Origin: Rhyacophila brunnea
Taxonomy: Eukaryota > Arthropoda > Insecta > Trichoptera > Rhyacophilidae
Direction: 5' to 3'
Length of the DNA stretch: 64,000 nt
Assembly: GCA_022495005.1 (NCBI GenBank)
Contig: JAGYXB010001002.1
Location: 1,426,001 to 1,490,000 of the forward strand
In this document: one piece after another, positions 1 to 11,639 of the stretch
How the letters are laid out: each line of letters begins with the position of its first letter
Position numbering within the stretch: position 1 is the stretch's first letter
The notes under the pieces: generated by a model
Told to the model about the DNA's origin: nothing
The model's input: only the letters and a program-made list of their open reading frames with translations
Database searches by the model: none
Position numbers and translations under genes: made by a program

Positions 1-1222
1 CATTATTTTAATCCTGATCCACGGGTTAGTAGGTACTCTTGCGGTGATGTGAAAATTGTACCTGACTTATTAATTTTTGTTACTTGTACTCATTTAATCT
101 TCAGTACCTCATTAACATTGATAAAGAGTGGTTTTTGAAAATAGAATATGAAACCATAGCAACGTAGGCGATTTTGTTTCTCTCATTATAATGTCTTGTG
201 ATTATTATTATTTAGCATATTAATAGTGCAATTAGGTATCATTTGTTGTTAAATTAAAATAATTTTTGAATGAACATAATATTATTTGTAAATTAGCATA
301 CGAGAAGTACCTATCTACCTACTTCACGGTTGCATCCGTCCCAGTGTATGAAATACGTCAAAATTATGCAGGTCAATGGATACATAAAGGAATTCATTTT
401 AGTAAATACATTAATTTAATATCAGTATTATAAAATAAAACCAAAACAATAACTGTGTATAATACGAGAGTTCCTATGTACGAGTAATATAATAATATGA
501 TTTAGTTGCAACTTATATACAAAGATGTGTCTATTGCCCAGTGGTGTAGGCAGCTAGAAATACTTGGTTCTTATCCAAAAATTATTCAAGGACCCACCTC
601 AGTGTTCCTAAAAAAATCTGTCATAAACCAAAACTTAGTTTCAGCTCTAACTTCCAATCAATTTTTCCACCCAGAATCGAGGTCGAGGGCTTTATATTTT
701 AAATTAGCTTGACGACCAATTCTTCACTTCTTGCATCTTTTTAGGATTTTCACGTGTTTTAGTATAAAGAATGGCATTTTTCCGGGACATGTTCCCCTTT
801 TCCATAAAAAGAAAATTTATATTATAATGTTTATGGTAAAAAAAAGAATATTTCACTATTCTTTAACAAACTGCATGTTGACGTATAAATGACAAGTAAT
901 TTGCATCAAACATGCTAAAATATGGACAAATATTCTTTTAATAATCAAACGGTTCAGTTGTAAAATGGGTTTGATTCTCCTGAACAGATTCTGACTAAGG
1001 TAGTCAATCAGTTTAAAGACAATCTTGAAAACCGGACGCCTTGATGGTAACAATTTCCGGAATGTTGCACAAATATTAAATTTATCAATAAAATATTAAA
1101 ATATTTACTGAAGATTACGCGAGTAGGTAAACTATTATGTATTCCTTATCCACCGCCTATTAGCAGCACATACTGCTACAAGATCTGCCCATGTCTACGT
1201 TACGTCGCTGCTCTGTACTAAT
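1..1222. other. AT-rich noncoding stretch
   Basis: No gene is recognisable. A 68-codon open frame at 506-712 has no known domain and lies in AT-rich sequence. The word CAGTGGTGTAGGCAG at 539-553 resembles the first bases of a hAT terminal repeat, but no partner repeat was found downstream, so it is not called as an element. Confidence 0.6.
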
Positions 1223-1230
1223 AATTAATG

Positions 1231-1604
1231 CAGGGCTCGAAATGGACCGGAACGCACCGGAGCGCCGTTCCGGTTCATAAAATCTTCAAAATTTTCGCTG
1301 TCTCGTGGAAAAATAATTTGACCGTATGGAGCCAATAGGTTGAGCAAGTTTCTAACACAAATTTTTCGTAAAACAAAAATCTGTTAATACAAATCTCCAC
1401 ACTGGATTCCCTTGAGATCCTATTAGGATCGGACACGGTTAGAAGAAGAAAAGACAAAGAAAAAGATGTGAACTAAATGAATTTAACTATTTTTGTAATA
1501 CCGATTTTTTTTACTTTTCCACGAGACGGAGTGATAGTCTCAAGCTCAAGGATTTCACAAACCGGAGATGCGTTCCAGTCTACTCCGGTTAATTTCGGGC
1601 CCTG
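1231..1604. mobile_element. Non-autonomous hAT-type element (MITE) with SINE inside
   Basis: The left end CAGGGCTCGAAATGGACCGG and the reverse complement of the right end, CAGGGCCCGAAATTAACCGG, form terminal inverted repeats. The similarity continues inward for roughly 80 bp to a shared GTCTCGTGGAAAA block. The flanks AATTAATG (1223-1230) and ATTAAATG (1605-1612) match at 6 of 8 positions, as expected for an aged 8 bp hAT target duplication. The centre carries a piece of a SINE and no transposase. Confidence 0.8.
1312..1445 (+). mobile_element. SINE-1 3' fragment nested in hAT MITE
   Basis: Words such as CCTATTAGGATCGGACA, CCAATAGGTTGAGCAA and AATCTGTTAATACAAATCTC recur in the tRNA-headed copies at 31.4 kb (minus strand) and 50.95 kb. 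Only the body and tail are present here and the tRNA-like head is missing. It sits in the loop of the surrounding inverted-repeat element, so it probably inserted after that element. Confidence 0.75.
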
Positions 1605-2103
1605 ATTAAATGTTAACAAAAGTATTGGGGAAAAATCAAGTGCTTTACATTATATTACATAATTGTGTTCAAGTTTATGGAAGATTTTATCCCATCATTA
1701 ATTATTGTGAAACACCATTTTTACTAATGAAGAAACTTTATGGTGCAGATTTGCTGGATAAACTCTGCTCATTATAACATGCGAAATTTAAATTTTGTTC
1801 ACTGTGCGTAGTCTTTATGAAGCATAAGTTGTGTGTATGTGTGTGTCGTGGAATTTAATGCACTTTATTGATTTATTGACGTCATCAATAAATACTTTAT
1901 GGTAATCTTTTGTGTCTCATACTTTATTTATGTCCAATCTCTTACCACTTGTAAAATTAATGGATTTTATATGTACCTACTTGTGTTAACAGCAAACATA
2001 AACAAAAACAATGAACTCTAATTTAAAGTGCGATGCTGTGATGAAAATCTCACTTTGATCGTGAAAAAAAAATATATTTACAGAAACTATGAATGATTTG
2101 ATC
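1605..2103. other. Noncoding spacer with a CRE-like palindrome
   Basis: No gene is seen. The perfect octamer TGACGTCA at 1877-1884, the classical CREB/ATF site, is embedded in a partly palindromic TTATTGACGTCATCAATAA. One octamer may occur by chance, so a regulatory function is only possible. Confidence 0.35.
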
Positions 2104-2325
2104 CAATGTTTCTTAACCTTTTGACATCCGCGGACCACAAAAAAATCAAAAAATGTTTTGCGGACCATCAACATTGGAATAAAATAATAAATGTTTATAT
2201 TAACACTATTTTTGAAACAAAAACCCCACTTCAAATGTTGGGTTTCCAGGTAACTATTTTTGAACTGCAGAAAATTTTTGCGGCCCACCCAAAAATCTTC
2301 GCGGACCACCGGTTAAGAAACTATC
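2104..2325. mobile_element. Small hAT-type MITE (GTTTCTTAACC termini)
   Basis: The termini CAATGTTTCTTAACC and, on the opposite strand, GATAGTTTCTTAACC face each other. Subterminal GCGGACCAC motifs occur near both ends (about 2130 and 2302). The flanks ATTTGATC (2096-2103) and ATTTAGTC (2326-2333) agree at 6 of 8 bases, consistent with an old 8 bp duplication. Open frames on both strands across it are by-products of the repeat. Confidence 0.75.
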
Positions 2326-3184
2326 ATTTAGTCGATCACACCATAAGCCTAAACTAAAGAGTTATGAAAATGTAAAAAAAGCGTGGACATTCTGTTGTAA
2401 TATAATATGATTTCATTGCATTTGTAAAGAGGAAGCATTATCCAATCTTATTTTCATTTCCTTTACCAGTTTCCTTGAAAGTCGTTTTTAGATTAACCAC
2501 AAGTAAGCCTCGTTCTCTCGCTTGATTCGTATTGCATCACTTATGACCTGCCGAGGAGTCAAAGAATGCATGAATCCCTGCGCTTTAAACTGATACGTAA
2601 TTTATTCTTATCGTCGCGCAGTAAGCTCTTTACACATTTGGAGAATAGTTTGTAGATAAGTGCAAAAAGTATCACAAAAGAATACCAAATTGAGTATTTT
2701 TATGGTTGTGAAAGACAATTAATTAGTGTTGTGTATAATTTGTAATGCCTCAGTGTCAAATATAATAAGTTTCTTTGAATAATTGAAGGAAGAAAAGTGA
2801 AATTGGTTGATCACTGCCAGTTTTGATACTTGATAATAGATCACAGGTTACTTCAAGGTGGACATGCCTAATACACGAGATCACACATTGCTCCTCAAAT
2901 TGACACTGTGCTAAAATAAAATATGAAACAAATCCTTTTACGATTTATCTCTCAATAATAAAGTAAAATAAAGCTCTACAAAATCTTTATGAGGCCTATA
3001 TTTATATATGAATTAGGGTGCTGAGGCCTTCTAAAAAGATTAGAGGAAGTTGGATATCTTTGAAAGATTTTGAGAAGAGTCTTTTGAGCCATTTGGGCCC
3101 TATGTCTTCTGGGGCGAATCAATTAGATAAGCTATGTATCAAGGACGGAAGATACCCAATCACCCAATAGGTTCTTATTTACTA
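2326..3184. other. Noncoding stretch, nothing recognised
   Basis: AT-rich sequence without a supportable gene. The word ATACCCAATCACCCAA near 3151 recurs in similar form near 14404, hinting at an old dispersed repeat that could not be delimited. Confidence 0.5.
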
Positions 3185-3372
3185 GATCATAAGGGTTGAG
3201 GAGAGTAGGGAGACGATGTGTTTAGATTATGTAGAAAAAATAACAAGACTGTGTCTCTAAGGCTAAGGCAGTGGAAGGAGCTTGCGGCAAACACGTGGGC
3301 GTAGAACCTGAAGACCGCCAAGAGCCAATTTTGGTTGTAGTGCAAATGATGATAATAATTATGAAAATTCAT
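3185..3372 (+). pseudogene. Non-LTR retrotransposon 3' tail remnant
   Basis: Conceptual translation gives pieces such as LDYVEKI, RQWKELAAN and LKTAKSQFWL, in different frames and interrupted by stops. These fit the LINE C-terminal pattern in which a W..LA.DR..WR stretch is followed by an AK.H.GL end. A short GATGATAATAAT run follows the stop, like the simple 3' tails of RTE-type LINEs. Only about 190 bp survive, so the clade is uncertain. Confidence 0.6.
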
Positions 3373-5115
3373 ACGTACAATAAGAAGGGAGCTGTAGCAA
3401 TTACCGAATATCTTTTTATTAAAATGTTATTTATCATTGAACATAGGTACATGCGAGGAATTTAATATTCTGTTTAATTTTTAATCCCATCAAACTTTTA
3501 ACTTTTTGTGAAAAATAGTTGAGAAAAAATATATTAATATCTGATAAAACAGCCACAAAGTAGATCTAGTATTAGTAAAAATAAAAATATATTATATCAA
3601 TATTCATTTATTGAAAAGAATATTTCATACAAATAAAAGATTCTTTAATAGGGTTTCGTGTAAAAAAAAAAATCAGGTATATAGTATTAGGAGTCCACCC
3701 CATAATCGATACAGTTAGAATATACGTTTTATATTTTTGCACTTTTTTTCACTTTTTACTACACTGATACGCCTCTTTGCCCGATTACATCACATAAAAT
3801 TAGATCAAATGATATTCGTTTGTATTAATATAATTATGTAGGAATAAGAAAATAAATACATAATATAATACGTAAAAAAATATTTTAAGAATATATAAGT
3901 AAGTATATTATTTTGATCCTAGAGCCGGAGTGCAAAATTATGAAGTGGCAACTCTACTTTACAGTACACATTATTTATATCGGGTATAATAATATGATTG
4001 GTCGATACTTACCTACTTTTACATTCTTCGTGTCGAAAGTCGAAAAAACGGTACAATATAATAATGTAATCGTGTATATTTATATTTGATCACAGTTAAC
4101 TAACGTTTATAGCTCAATATTGATATACGTATTACAAAATAATTAATAAATTTAATTAACGGTCACTTTTTAAAATTAAATTTTTTAATTTATAGACCAC
4201 GTTTTAACGAGTGCCATTTTTGAAAGATTTTCTTTTAATACAAACAACATTGTAAATCGATATATCAATAAAACTAAATTATAGACAGAAGTAATAATAA
4301 TTATTAATTAATTTATAAAATAAGTTATGTCATGCTGTAAACGTTTTTGGGCAAAGTTAACAGTAAGTTGTTTGTGATACGAATGAAACAATAAATATTA
4401 AATTATTGTATAGAGAAAATCCTGTTTGAATGTATCGAGTATGTAGAAGACTACTGTATTTGAACGGTTGTTTGGTTGGTAGTTAATTTAAAAAATGGTC
4501 CCGCCCATATAAATTTTAAATGAGCTTCCAATCGGAAGCTTTTTCATGGGCAATTTATCGGTTTTTTTTAAAGATACGTACCAATATAACAACATCATAA
4601 GAAATATTATTACAATCTCTCTTACAGTAATTATTGTGATACTAGTTAAGTTTGGGCAATTAAGTAGGCTATTAATTTGATTAAAAAATAGATATGAGAT
4701 AAAAAATCAAAATTAATTATTATTTGAAATACTTTTGGTCCCAAAGAAAGCATTGAAAACCAAACTTTATCGAGTATTATTTAAAAATAAAATCTTCTCA
4801 AAATAATATAGTACCTACAGCTTACACTCAGCTTACAGTGTTACACATACATAATTTTGAAATATATCAGGTGCTCCAAATTATGTATCGCTAATAAAGA
4901 GTAAAAGTTACATTATTAATTCATGTGTATGATTCCTTGAATATTTTTTTTAAAATTAGAAAATAGTAATTAGCATATGATTTGAATTTAATCTAATTAA
5001 TCGCATTTACCTATCTGTTGAATCCTGTCTATATAATTTGGGTGATTAATAAAATAAAAAGGGTTTCAAATTAAAAAAAAATCATTTCTAAATTAAATTA
5101 AATTTAAAAGGCACA
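3373..5115. other. AT-rich noncoding stretch
   Basis: No gene is seen. A hairpin-forming word AGCTTCC-AATC-GGAAGCT lies at about 4524-4541. The block at 4868-4891 (CAGGTGCTCCAAATTATG and onward) recurs inverted at 51295-51319, marking a dispersed repeat of unknown type. Confidence 0.5.
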
Positions 5116-5320
5116 AGTCGGTTATGTGGAATACAGCGGCAAACACATTTTTAAGATAGCCGATATATTGGATTGTTTGTTAGGTTAACCTAACCTAACC
5201 TAACCTAACGTAACCTAACCGAACATAACCTAATCTTAACTAACACAAACTAACAAATAATCCAGTATAATATATGGTATTTTCAAAATGTGTTTGCCGC
5301 TGTATTCCGCATAACCGACT
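5116..5320. mobile_element. Fold-back MITE with a TTAGG-repeat core
   Basis: Arms beginning AGTCGGTTATGTGGAATACA and, on the other strand, AGTCGGTTATGCGGAATACA stay complementary for about 40 bp through AGCGGCAAACACATTTT, and more loosely further in. The centre is a run of AACCT units, that is, insect-type TTAGG on the minus strand. No coding capacity. A half copy occurs at 9976-10050. The target duplication is not clear. Confidence 0.8.
5180..5232. repeat. Interstitial TTAGG/CCTAA telomere-like array
   Basis: After one TTAGG on the plus strand, several TAACC units follow with point changes (TAACG, GAACA, TAATC). The pentamer TTAGG is the common insect telomere repeat. Because the array lies symmetrically inside an inverted-repeat element, it is more likely part of that element than a chromosome-fusion scar. 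Confidence 0.75.
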
Positions 5321-5569
5321 AGAACCAAAAAAATATATTAAAACTATGAAAAAATATTAAAAATTTCTCATATACCTTCGAGAGTTTATTAAAATAATTT
5401 TTAAATGATAGAACTAATCATATACAATGTGTTATAAAAATCAGAAAATTTTAACAAATGCTTAATTTTTTAAAAATTTTCTATAACTTATTTTTTTCTT
5501 TTTAATGTTTTGACATAGGTACCTAATTAGTATTAATTAATTAAAACATTTTTAAAAATAAATTGTATT
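5321..5569. other. AT-rich spacer
   Basis: Nothing recognisable is seen apart from AT-rich sequence. Confidence 0.5.
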
Positions 5570-5635
5570 AAATTCAATGTTTTATAATTCCGTCACTAGA
5601 TGTTCTAAGTAGCACTACACTCCTCCTTAAGTTAA
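5570..5635 (+). mobile_element. SINE-3 tail fragment
   Basis: The block with ATAATTCCGTCACTAGAT is shared with 51480-51540, where it follows a tRNA-like head with a B-box. Here only the tail is kept, so this is a 5'-truncated copy of the same presumed SINE family. Confidence 0.6.
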
Positions 5636-5799
5636 CAATCTACTTTTGTATTCGACTGCATGTTTACGATACCTGATTAAATTTAATGAAGGTAATTCAA
5701 AGAAAAGGTAGGAACATAAACCGTAAAATAATTTAATAAATATTAATTTAAAACAACTTTTTTTGATAAATTTAATCAGGATTTAATTAATTGAAGATA

Positions 5800-6110
5800 A
5801 AATGGCGACTGATTCTTGTTTCTGCTCTTCGATACAGGATGTACAAACATCCACTTACCGGCTAGGCAAATTTATAATGCTGGTGGTGATTTAAAATGTC
5901 CAGCCCGTCAAATAATTTACATGAGATTGGGATGGAAGGAAATCGGCTGTGAAGGGTAATATGTAAATCCTTCCCGGCGATCTTTATCAGACAATATAAT
6001 GCGGAAAAGATGGTTTTAGCTGATGCGTTTGTGTCGGGTAATACAGGAAAATTAACTTATCGGGACTCGGTATGGAGAAATAAGAATCTTTCTGCCGGCA
6101 GATTTAGCTT
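5800..6110. promoter_or_regulatory. Candidate conserved noncoding island
   Basis: This block is less AT-rich than its surroundings, shares nothing with the repeats found in the window and has no long open frame. It contains words such as CAGCCCGTCAAATAATTTAC and ATCTTTATCAGACAATA. Such islands in gene-poor insect DNA are often cis-regulatory, but nothing in the sequence alone proves it. Confidence 0.25.
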
Positions 6111-7659
6111 TGCTATGTTGGTAATAATAATTTTAGATGTAATAAATTATTCGTTTTCTAATATGCATAGGAGTGCGTAAACTAAACAAACTATAGAATG
6201 CTGTGGAATTATAAATATTGCCATTGCGAAAAATTGTTTATGTAAGTTTTTAATTATCTGTTATAATTTTACTGCGCACAATAAATGAGAACAAAAACAC
6301 GAATCTTTAGGCCGATCTCTAAATTCACTGGCTCTCGTCCAATACACCATCGTTATTGATGAGGGTAATTATTTTGCTCATTGCACTAATGTCGACGATT
6401 CCTATATAAATATCTTATCGTCTGCTTATTACTATTTAGTCTATCTTGTACCTAATAAATATTATGAAGAAGACACTGATGGAATGAGAAAAAGATAAAC
6501 ATCTATGATGATGACGAATAAGATTAACAACGGTGTATTTTTAAAATGTATTATTATAGTACCATTTCAATGAGTCAAATTTCAACCAGAAATTTTTAGT
6601 TTCCGATTCCCTTTCCTCCCAGAATTTCCACTCCAGTCACAATATTATATCTTCTCCATCTCTCACAGGACATTCCTTACGCGGATTAATGTTAAGTAGT
6701 AAAATTAAAGTAAGATGGTGGTGGGTTTAAGGGCGTGGAGGCTTGACGAACTGACTGATATTGATGCCCCCCACGATTAAAAAGAAAACTCATTAATCAC
6801 ACCCTTTAACTAAAAATATTTTTCACATTATTAGTCACATAATAATATTAGTGTTTTATTTTTTGTATAAAAGTACGTATATGTTGAGTGAGTGCTAATT
6901 TTATGAACATAGTTGTAATGTTATGAGCCCCTTCGATGTTAGTTGCAGAGGTTTTGTTTAGTTATTAGTACTATTTTTATACTCCATTTGTGAGAAATAC
7001 GCATCTAGAGATATTTTGATATAATTTAATGTAGTTATGCAGAGAGTGGTCAGCCCGCAATCTGGTAAAAAACGAATTATCATCTTTAACATAATCTAGG
7101 ATGTTTTTTTTTTACGTTTTCCATAAACACATAGAATCTTAAAAGAACTATGAGAACTAAAAAGAACTAAAAGAACTATATCAAGACTATGTCTTGTCTT
7201 GATAGTCTTGATAACTTGACTAGTCTTGATAATGGTGTTACAACCGAAATAGCTATCGACAAACCTTTTTAAAAAACCTGTAGAATTTAATATTAATTAT
7301 ATTTTCATTTCTTTTAAAATGGATTTCTACCAAGTAAATGCTAACTCAATTAATACATAGAATCTCTCCTATTCATAAATAAATGCTCTACAAATCCATA
7401 AAGAAAATTTTACTGTTTGCAGAAAATCCCACTTTATATTTGCAGAAAATAATCACACGACACTAAAATGACAGATAACACAATACAAAAAAAGTAAAAC
7501 AACATTATAGATTCTATTTGTCATTAAAAATCTCTATGAAGGTGTAAAGCTTTAAATAATCACACCTAACGCAAAAATGTATATTTCTCTTATGTTGTGT
7601 TCTTTATGGACTGGCTACTTTCTGCATAACTACATTCAATTACATGACCAGTTTGAACT
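6111..7659. other. AT-rich noncoding stretch with low-complexity patch
   Basis: No gene is seen. At about 7139-7240 there is a simple imperfect repeat: AAGAACTA units followed by AGTCTTGATAA units. It is partly self-complementary (CAAGACTA against TAGTCTTG). The rest is ordinary AT-rich sequence. Confidence 0.5.
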
Positions 7660-8110
7660 GTTTAGAGGCCCCCTTTAAATCTTCTGCCGAATCTATTGCA
7701 TCATCTGCATCAAAGTAGATCATCGCTGCACATAGCCAATTGGACCAAAGCATCAAAGAGTAGTAGTCGCCTCATAATAGAAGAGAATAAAGTGCACTTA
7801 ACGCATTTTGATAATTAAAATCAAAACAACGCCTCCGTTAATAATAAATACACTCGGTCGACATTATAAAGGCTCCCAAGCATCGTAAGATTTTTAATTA
7901 AAGTCTGACAAGAAAGATTTCACCTAATTGATCTGATCGATTCTGGCCGAACCCAATGCTCCCGCACGCATGAGTGTAAATTAAAACGATATCTCGGCCC
8001 CATATCTTAGTCGACATGGTTCATTACCATAAATAAATTAATTCCTCATTAGCATATATAATTATCGGGTTTCGCTCTTTACCTACCGTGTAGGTACTTA
8101 ATTATCTCAC
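7660..8110. promoter_or_regulatory. Candidate conserved noncoding island
   Basis: A repeat-free stretch of mixed composition with no open frame. It has TAATTGATCTGATCGATT near 7925 and TAAATTAATTCCTCATTAGC near 8033, the latter rich in homeodomain-type TAAT cores. A regulatory role is inference from composition and motif density only. Confidence 0.25.
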
Positions 8111-8587
8111 AGCCTCTTGCCTCGTCTTGATATTATTCTACGGTACGATGCCATGCCTAGGTTATAAATAATATATTTTTTTTAAAATAAAGAATGATTA
8201 GAATAATGCCACACTGATTCGCCCACGATGATTGTCTCTGGTCAGATTGTTGTGTTGGTATTAGTGCCTGCTTCCGGGAAATCGTGATGTTTACTTACCT
8301 ATCTAGATACTTTTAATTATTGGTTATGGTAAACGAATAAAGTTAGGTAGGTAAGTAATAAATAATAATTTAGTTAGTGAATAGCTTTTTAAAATCAAAT
8401 ATGTGATGCAATATTAGGTATAAGCTAATAAAAATAGATTTATTCAATAATCACACCGCAATTATTTTATATTAGGTATGTTTTTATTATTTATTATAAA
8501 TATACATGTTCAAACAAATGTTGTTTGTTCAACGCGTGTGTGATATATGTGGTCATGTATGACTGTGATACGTGGCATCTCATCGGG

Positions 8588-8803
8588 ATCTATTCAGTAT
8601 TTATCGACCGCTAAAGTGATAAACTGATAAATATTATTATACTTAGGATAGGTTTGTATCAAAGTATTAGCACTTATTGTAACAATTACAATACGTTGGT
8701 TGTAATTATTACAATAAGTGCTAATACTTTGATACAAACCTACCCTAAGTTTGATAATATCTATCACTTTATCACTTTAGCGGTCGATAAGTATAGAATA
8801 GAC
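8588..8803. mobile_element. Near-perfect 216 bp fold-back element
   Basis: The left arm, with TTATCGACCGCTAAAGTGAT from 8601, is the reverse complement of the right arm ending CACTTTAGCGGTCGATAA at 8790. The inner arms around AGTATTAGCACTTATTGTAA are almost exact, with a loop of roughly 8 nt (TACGTTGG, near 8692). The high arm identity implies a recent element. It would form a long hairpin if transcribed. A 65-codon open frame across it is an accident of the repeat. Confidence 0.85.
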
Positions 8804-9802
8804 CCACAGAGGCCTCAATGTTTGAGCGTTGAGAATCGATGTCTCCGCTGAATCTTAGGGGAGACTGGTACAACCGCGTTACGAACACTCGAGTTCCTGA
8901 GTGGATTCCAGTCCTTGGTGATTGAAGTAGCTTGAAGTAGTCTTGGACGGTCATGTGCTACAAAAAGGGTGTAGAAGTAATCTTAATTTTTAAGTCGACA
9001 GTCAAAATATTTTTAAACGATTTGACAGTTGATACATTTTTTTTATTTTAATAATATTATTATATTTATTGGTATGTCAAAAGCAATATCGAAACGTATA
9101 TAAATATTGACGGAGAATAGAATAAGCTTGTTTATTAATATGATGTTAACATCAATTGGCGATTAAGAGTCAATATCTGCCAACCCGAATTGCTTGTCAT
9201 TTTGAAACGTAGGTATGATAGATTCGATAAATGGGAAAAATTCATTCGATTTTTAAAAATTTGCGGTTCGTTCGATTGATTGCGTTCGATGATTGCAAAA
9301 CATGTGCATATTCGCTAATGCGGGTTTTAATAATATTTCTGTATTTACCTATCTATCACATTTTTATGAATATAATATTATATTCCAATAGAAATATTTT
9401 ATTAGAAGAAATTACTCGTAAATTAATCTGTTAATATACCCACTGGCGGTTTTCGTGGAAACTATTATCTAATCTTAAACTGATTCGTATTTTTCACAAT
9501 AGAATGAAAAAGAAAACTTTGCACTACATGGGCGCTAAAAATCTGTCATAAAATACAATTTTTTTTAAAAATTGAAAGTTAATTTAATTTATATTGTAGG
9601 GGGCGTCTAAAGTGTATGACACCTCTACGGTACTTAAACCGCAACATATTATGATGAATACCGTATTTTGTAATTTTTACCTGTAGATACTAATTTTCTT
9701 ATTTTACAGTGATGGATTTGTAAATTTGAAAGAAAACCCGCTGGATTACCCATATTTTCCCCATTTATTTCTTTCCTCAGACCCACAATGAAGAATTTCT
9801 GC
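8804..9802. other. AT-rich noncoding stretch
   Basis: No recognisable gene or repeat. A short open frame at 9231-9434 encodes an AT-driven, unrecognised peptide. Confidence 0.5.
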
Positions 9803-10229
9803 GCTTTCGTGTCCGGAAACTTGGACGTATGTAGTTTGCCGTAAATGAAATATTGTATCGGAAATATAATATGGCCATATATTAAATACCGTCCAACCTA
9901 TTTGGGTCGAATAGTACTGACATAAAATTCATGTCTAAATAAAACACGGTTCGTGTCGGTTTATACTTTACAGGAAGCTAGCAACAAACAAATTTTGAAA
10001 ATAGCCGATAGACTGGATTATTTGTTAGGTTAAGTTAGGTTAGGTTAAGTTTTCATTCTTGAATTCATGAATTTTGCCAAAACCAGCTATGAAAATTGAA
10101 TTAATGTTTATATTGAATCTAATGAAATTGGAGACCGTATAGTATACGCATACGGTCATTTCTTTCCGATAGAAAGCTCACGGCGAACTCTGCCACGGTA
10201 AAATGTTTTACGTACAATTTACATGTAAC
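9803..10229. repeat. Left part of fold-back repeat D, interrupted by element A
   Basis: CGTGTCCGGAAA, ATCGGAAATA, TGGCCATAT and, further on, CGTACAATTTACATGTAACC match the copy at 59190-59612 in the same order. Inward-facing ATCGGAAA arms (about 9858, and inverted near 10163) show the fold-back layout. The repeat stops at 10229, where element A begins, and its sequence resumes at about 13140. A half copy of the TTAGG-cored element lies inside it. Confidence 0.65.
9976..10050. mobile_element. Half copy of the TTAGG-cored MITE
   Basis: GAAAATAGCCGATAGACTGG, TTATTTGTTAGG and several TTAGG-like units correspond to one arm plus the core of the element at 5116-5320. The second arm is absent. Confidence 0.65.
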
Positions 10230-11011
10230 CAGGGCTTTTTTTGTAATGTAACGTGGTGGAACGACGTTCCGGCACCTTTTTTTCATAGTATTTTTGACGT
10301 TTCAAAAGCAACTAGGTGAAACAATGTTCACGCTTATATAGTACAAGTTACTTTTCCTGAATCATCTCATATGAAAAAATAAAGTTATCTGTCTATCGCG
10401 TTTGATATATGCATTGAATTCTATTACCATTTTTTTCACGTGAATGTGAACGCGAATTTTCGCAAATGAATCTAATTATTACCCCAATAAGAGCTTTGTT
10501 GAAGACCAAAACAGTTTCAAGAGTTTTGTTCATCAAACTCGTCGGACCACTTTTGACACTTTTTAGTCCTTCAAAATACGTTGATCGGTGGTTACTCAGT
10601 GGAAGACATTCGGCCATAAACTCTAATACTAAGAAAAGGAATCAAGATGATTTGTGAGACGAAAATTGGACTGAAGTCACCAAGTCACCCACAAAGGGGG
10701 GGGGGGGGCTGAAAGGGCTCTAGCCTGCGGCATTGACTAGATAAGTGAAATAAACGCACATCACAAATTTGCTCTAATCGCAAAAAATCGCCTGCGGCGC
10801 TAATTTCCTTCAGGCATATTAACATCTTAAAATATGTGGTTGTGTAATTGCAATTTTTGGTAAATGTTTGTTGATACACTGAATCAGTGGCGCACCCAGG
10901 ATTTAATATTGGGGGGGGGGGCAAGGAGGAGAATGTAAATTAGTCCCATAGGCTCTTTTTCTTCTTCAGAGCCTAATTTCTCATTGTCTATTGCACTCGG
11001 TGTACCTACAC

Positions 11012-11403
11012 CATGGTCCCCATATCCTGAAACGGGCCCTCAGGCTAGGATATTTGGCGGGTCCCCTACCTATCGCTAAGATTAAACGCAGTGTGAAACA
11101 CTATATTAACGTTTTTCAAGTGTTTTAGTTCAAATTAAGGGTACTTATACAGTGAATTATTGGCGATTTTCAATACATCCACTTTAATAATGGAGCTGTC
11201 GAGTATCGACACATAATAATCAAAAAATATATTACACAATTATATAAGTAATTGAAAATGTTCATGGCCATGCAGTATGATTGCGCCGCAGGCGACTTTT
11301 TTACTATTAAGGCTAATTTATGATGTGTGTTTATCTCACTTATCTGGTCAACCCGACACGCCGGGCCCCCAGGCTAGAGCCATGTCAGCCCTCCCCAGCC
11401 ATG
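11012..11403 (-). mobile_element. Element B1: inverted copy of B inside C
   Basis: It begins CATGGTCCCCATATCCTG and ends CTCCCCAGCCATG, giving short CATGG termini, with a perfect 8 bp duplication ACCTACAC (11004-11011 and 11404-11411). Its sequence is the reverse complement of B0. The second unit of C has a closely related site without B (near 12511: GGTGTACACCACTCC). Confidence 0.9.
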
Positions 11404-11610
11404 ACCTACACCACTCCGGAATTCGGGTGGACACCGAGAATTTTTTGACAGTTCCATTAGGGATTGAGTTTCTAAAAAAACCTGACATTAGTGTTTCGAA
11501 ATTTTTGTGTTAGAAATTAAAATCTAAGAAATTGTTCTAAAAAGGGTGCTGGAGAATTACAAATCATTTTTTCGCCAGTGTTTTTATTTGTCTAAGCTTC
11601 AATTTCAATG
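11404..11610 (+). repeat. Direct repeat unit of element C, copy 1
   Basis: ACCACTCCGGAATTCGGGTG, then GAATTTTTTGACA, GTGTTTCGAAATTTTTGTGT and GGGTGCTGGAGAAT, recur in order at about 12508-12720 with few changes. The duplicated unit shows that C is a dimer or fused pair rather than a simple MITE. Confidence 0.85.
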
Positions 11611-11639
11611 GTTAAAATCATTCTGATAATTTTCATGTT

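Noticed and set aside
2106..2357. 83-codon plus-strand and 107-codon minus-strand frames
   Set aside because: They coincide with the MITE at 2104-2325. Codon content is AT-driven, and frames open on both strands are typical of inverted repeats.
5180..5232. Telomere-fusion scar
   Set aside because: The array is centred in an inverted-repeat element with a second partial copy at 10 kb, so transposition explains it better.
8654..8954. Short overlapping open frames on both strands
   Set aside because: They lie in or at the edge of the fold-back element, and their sequence is explained by the inverted repeat.
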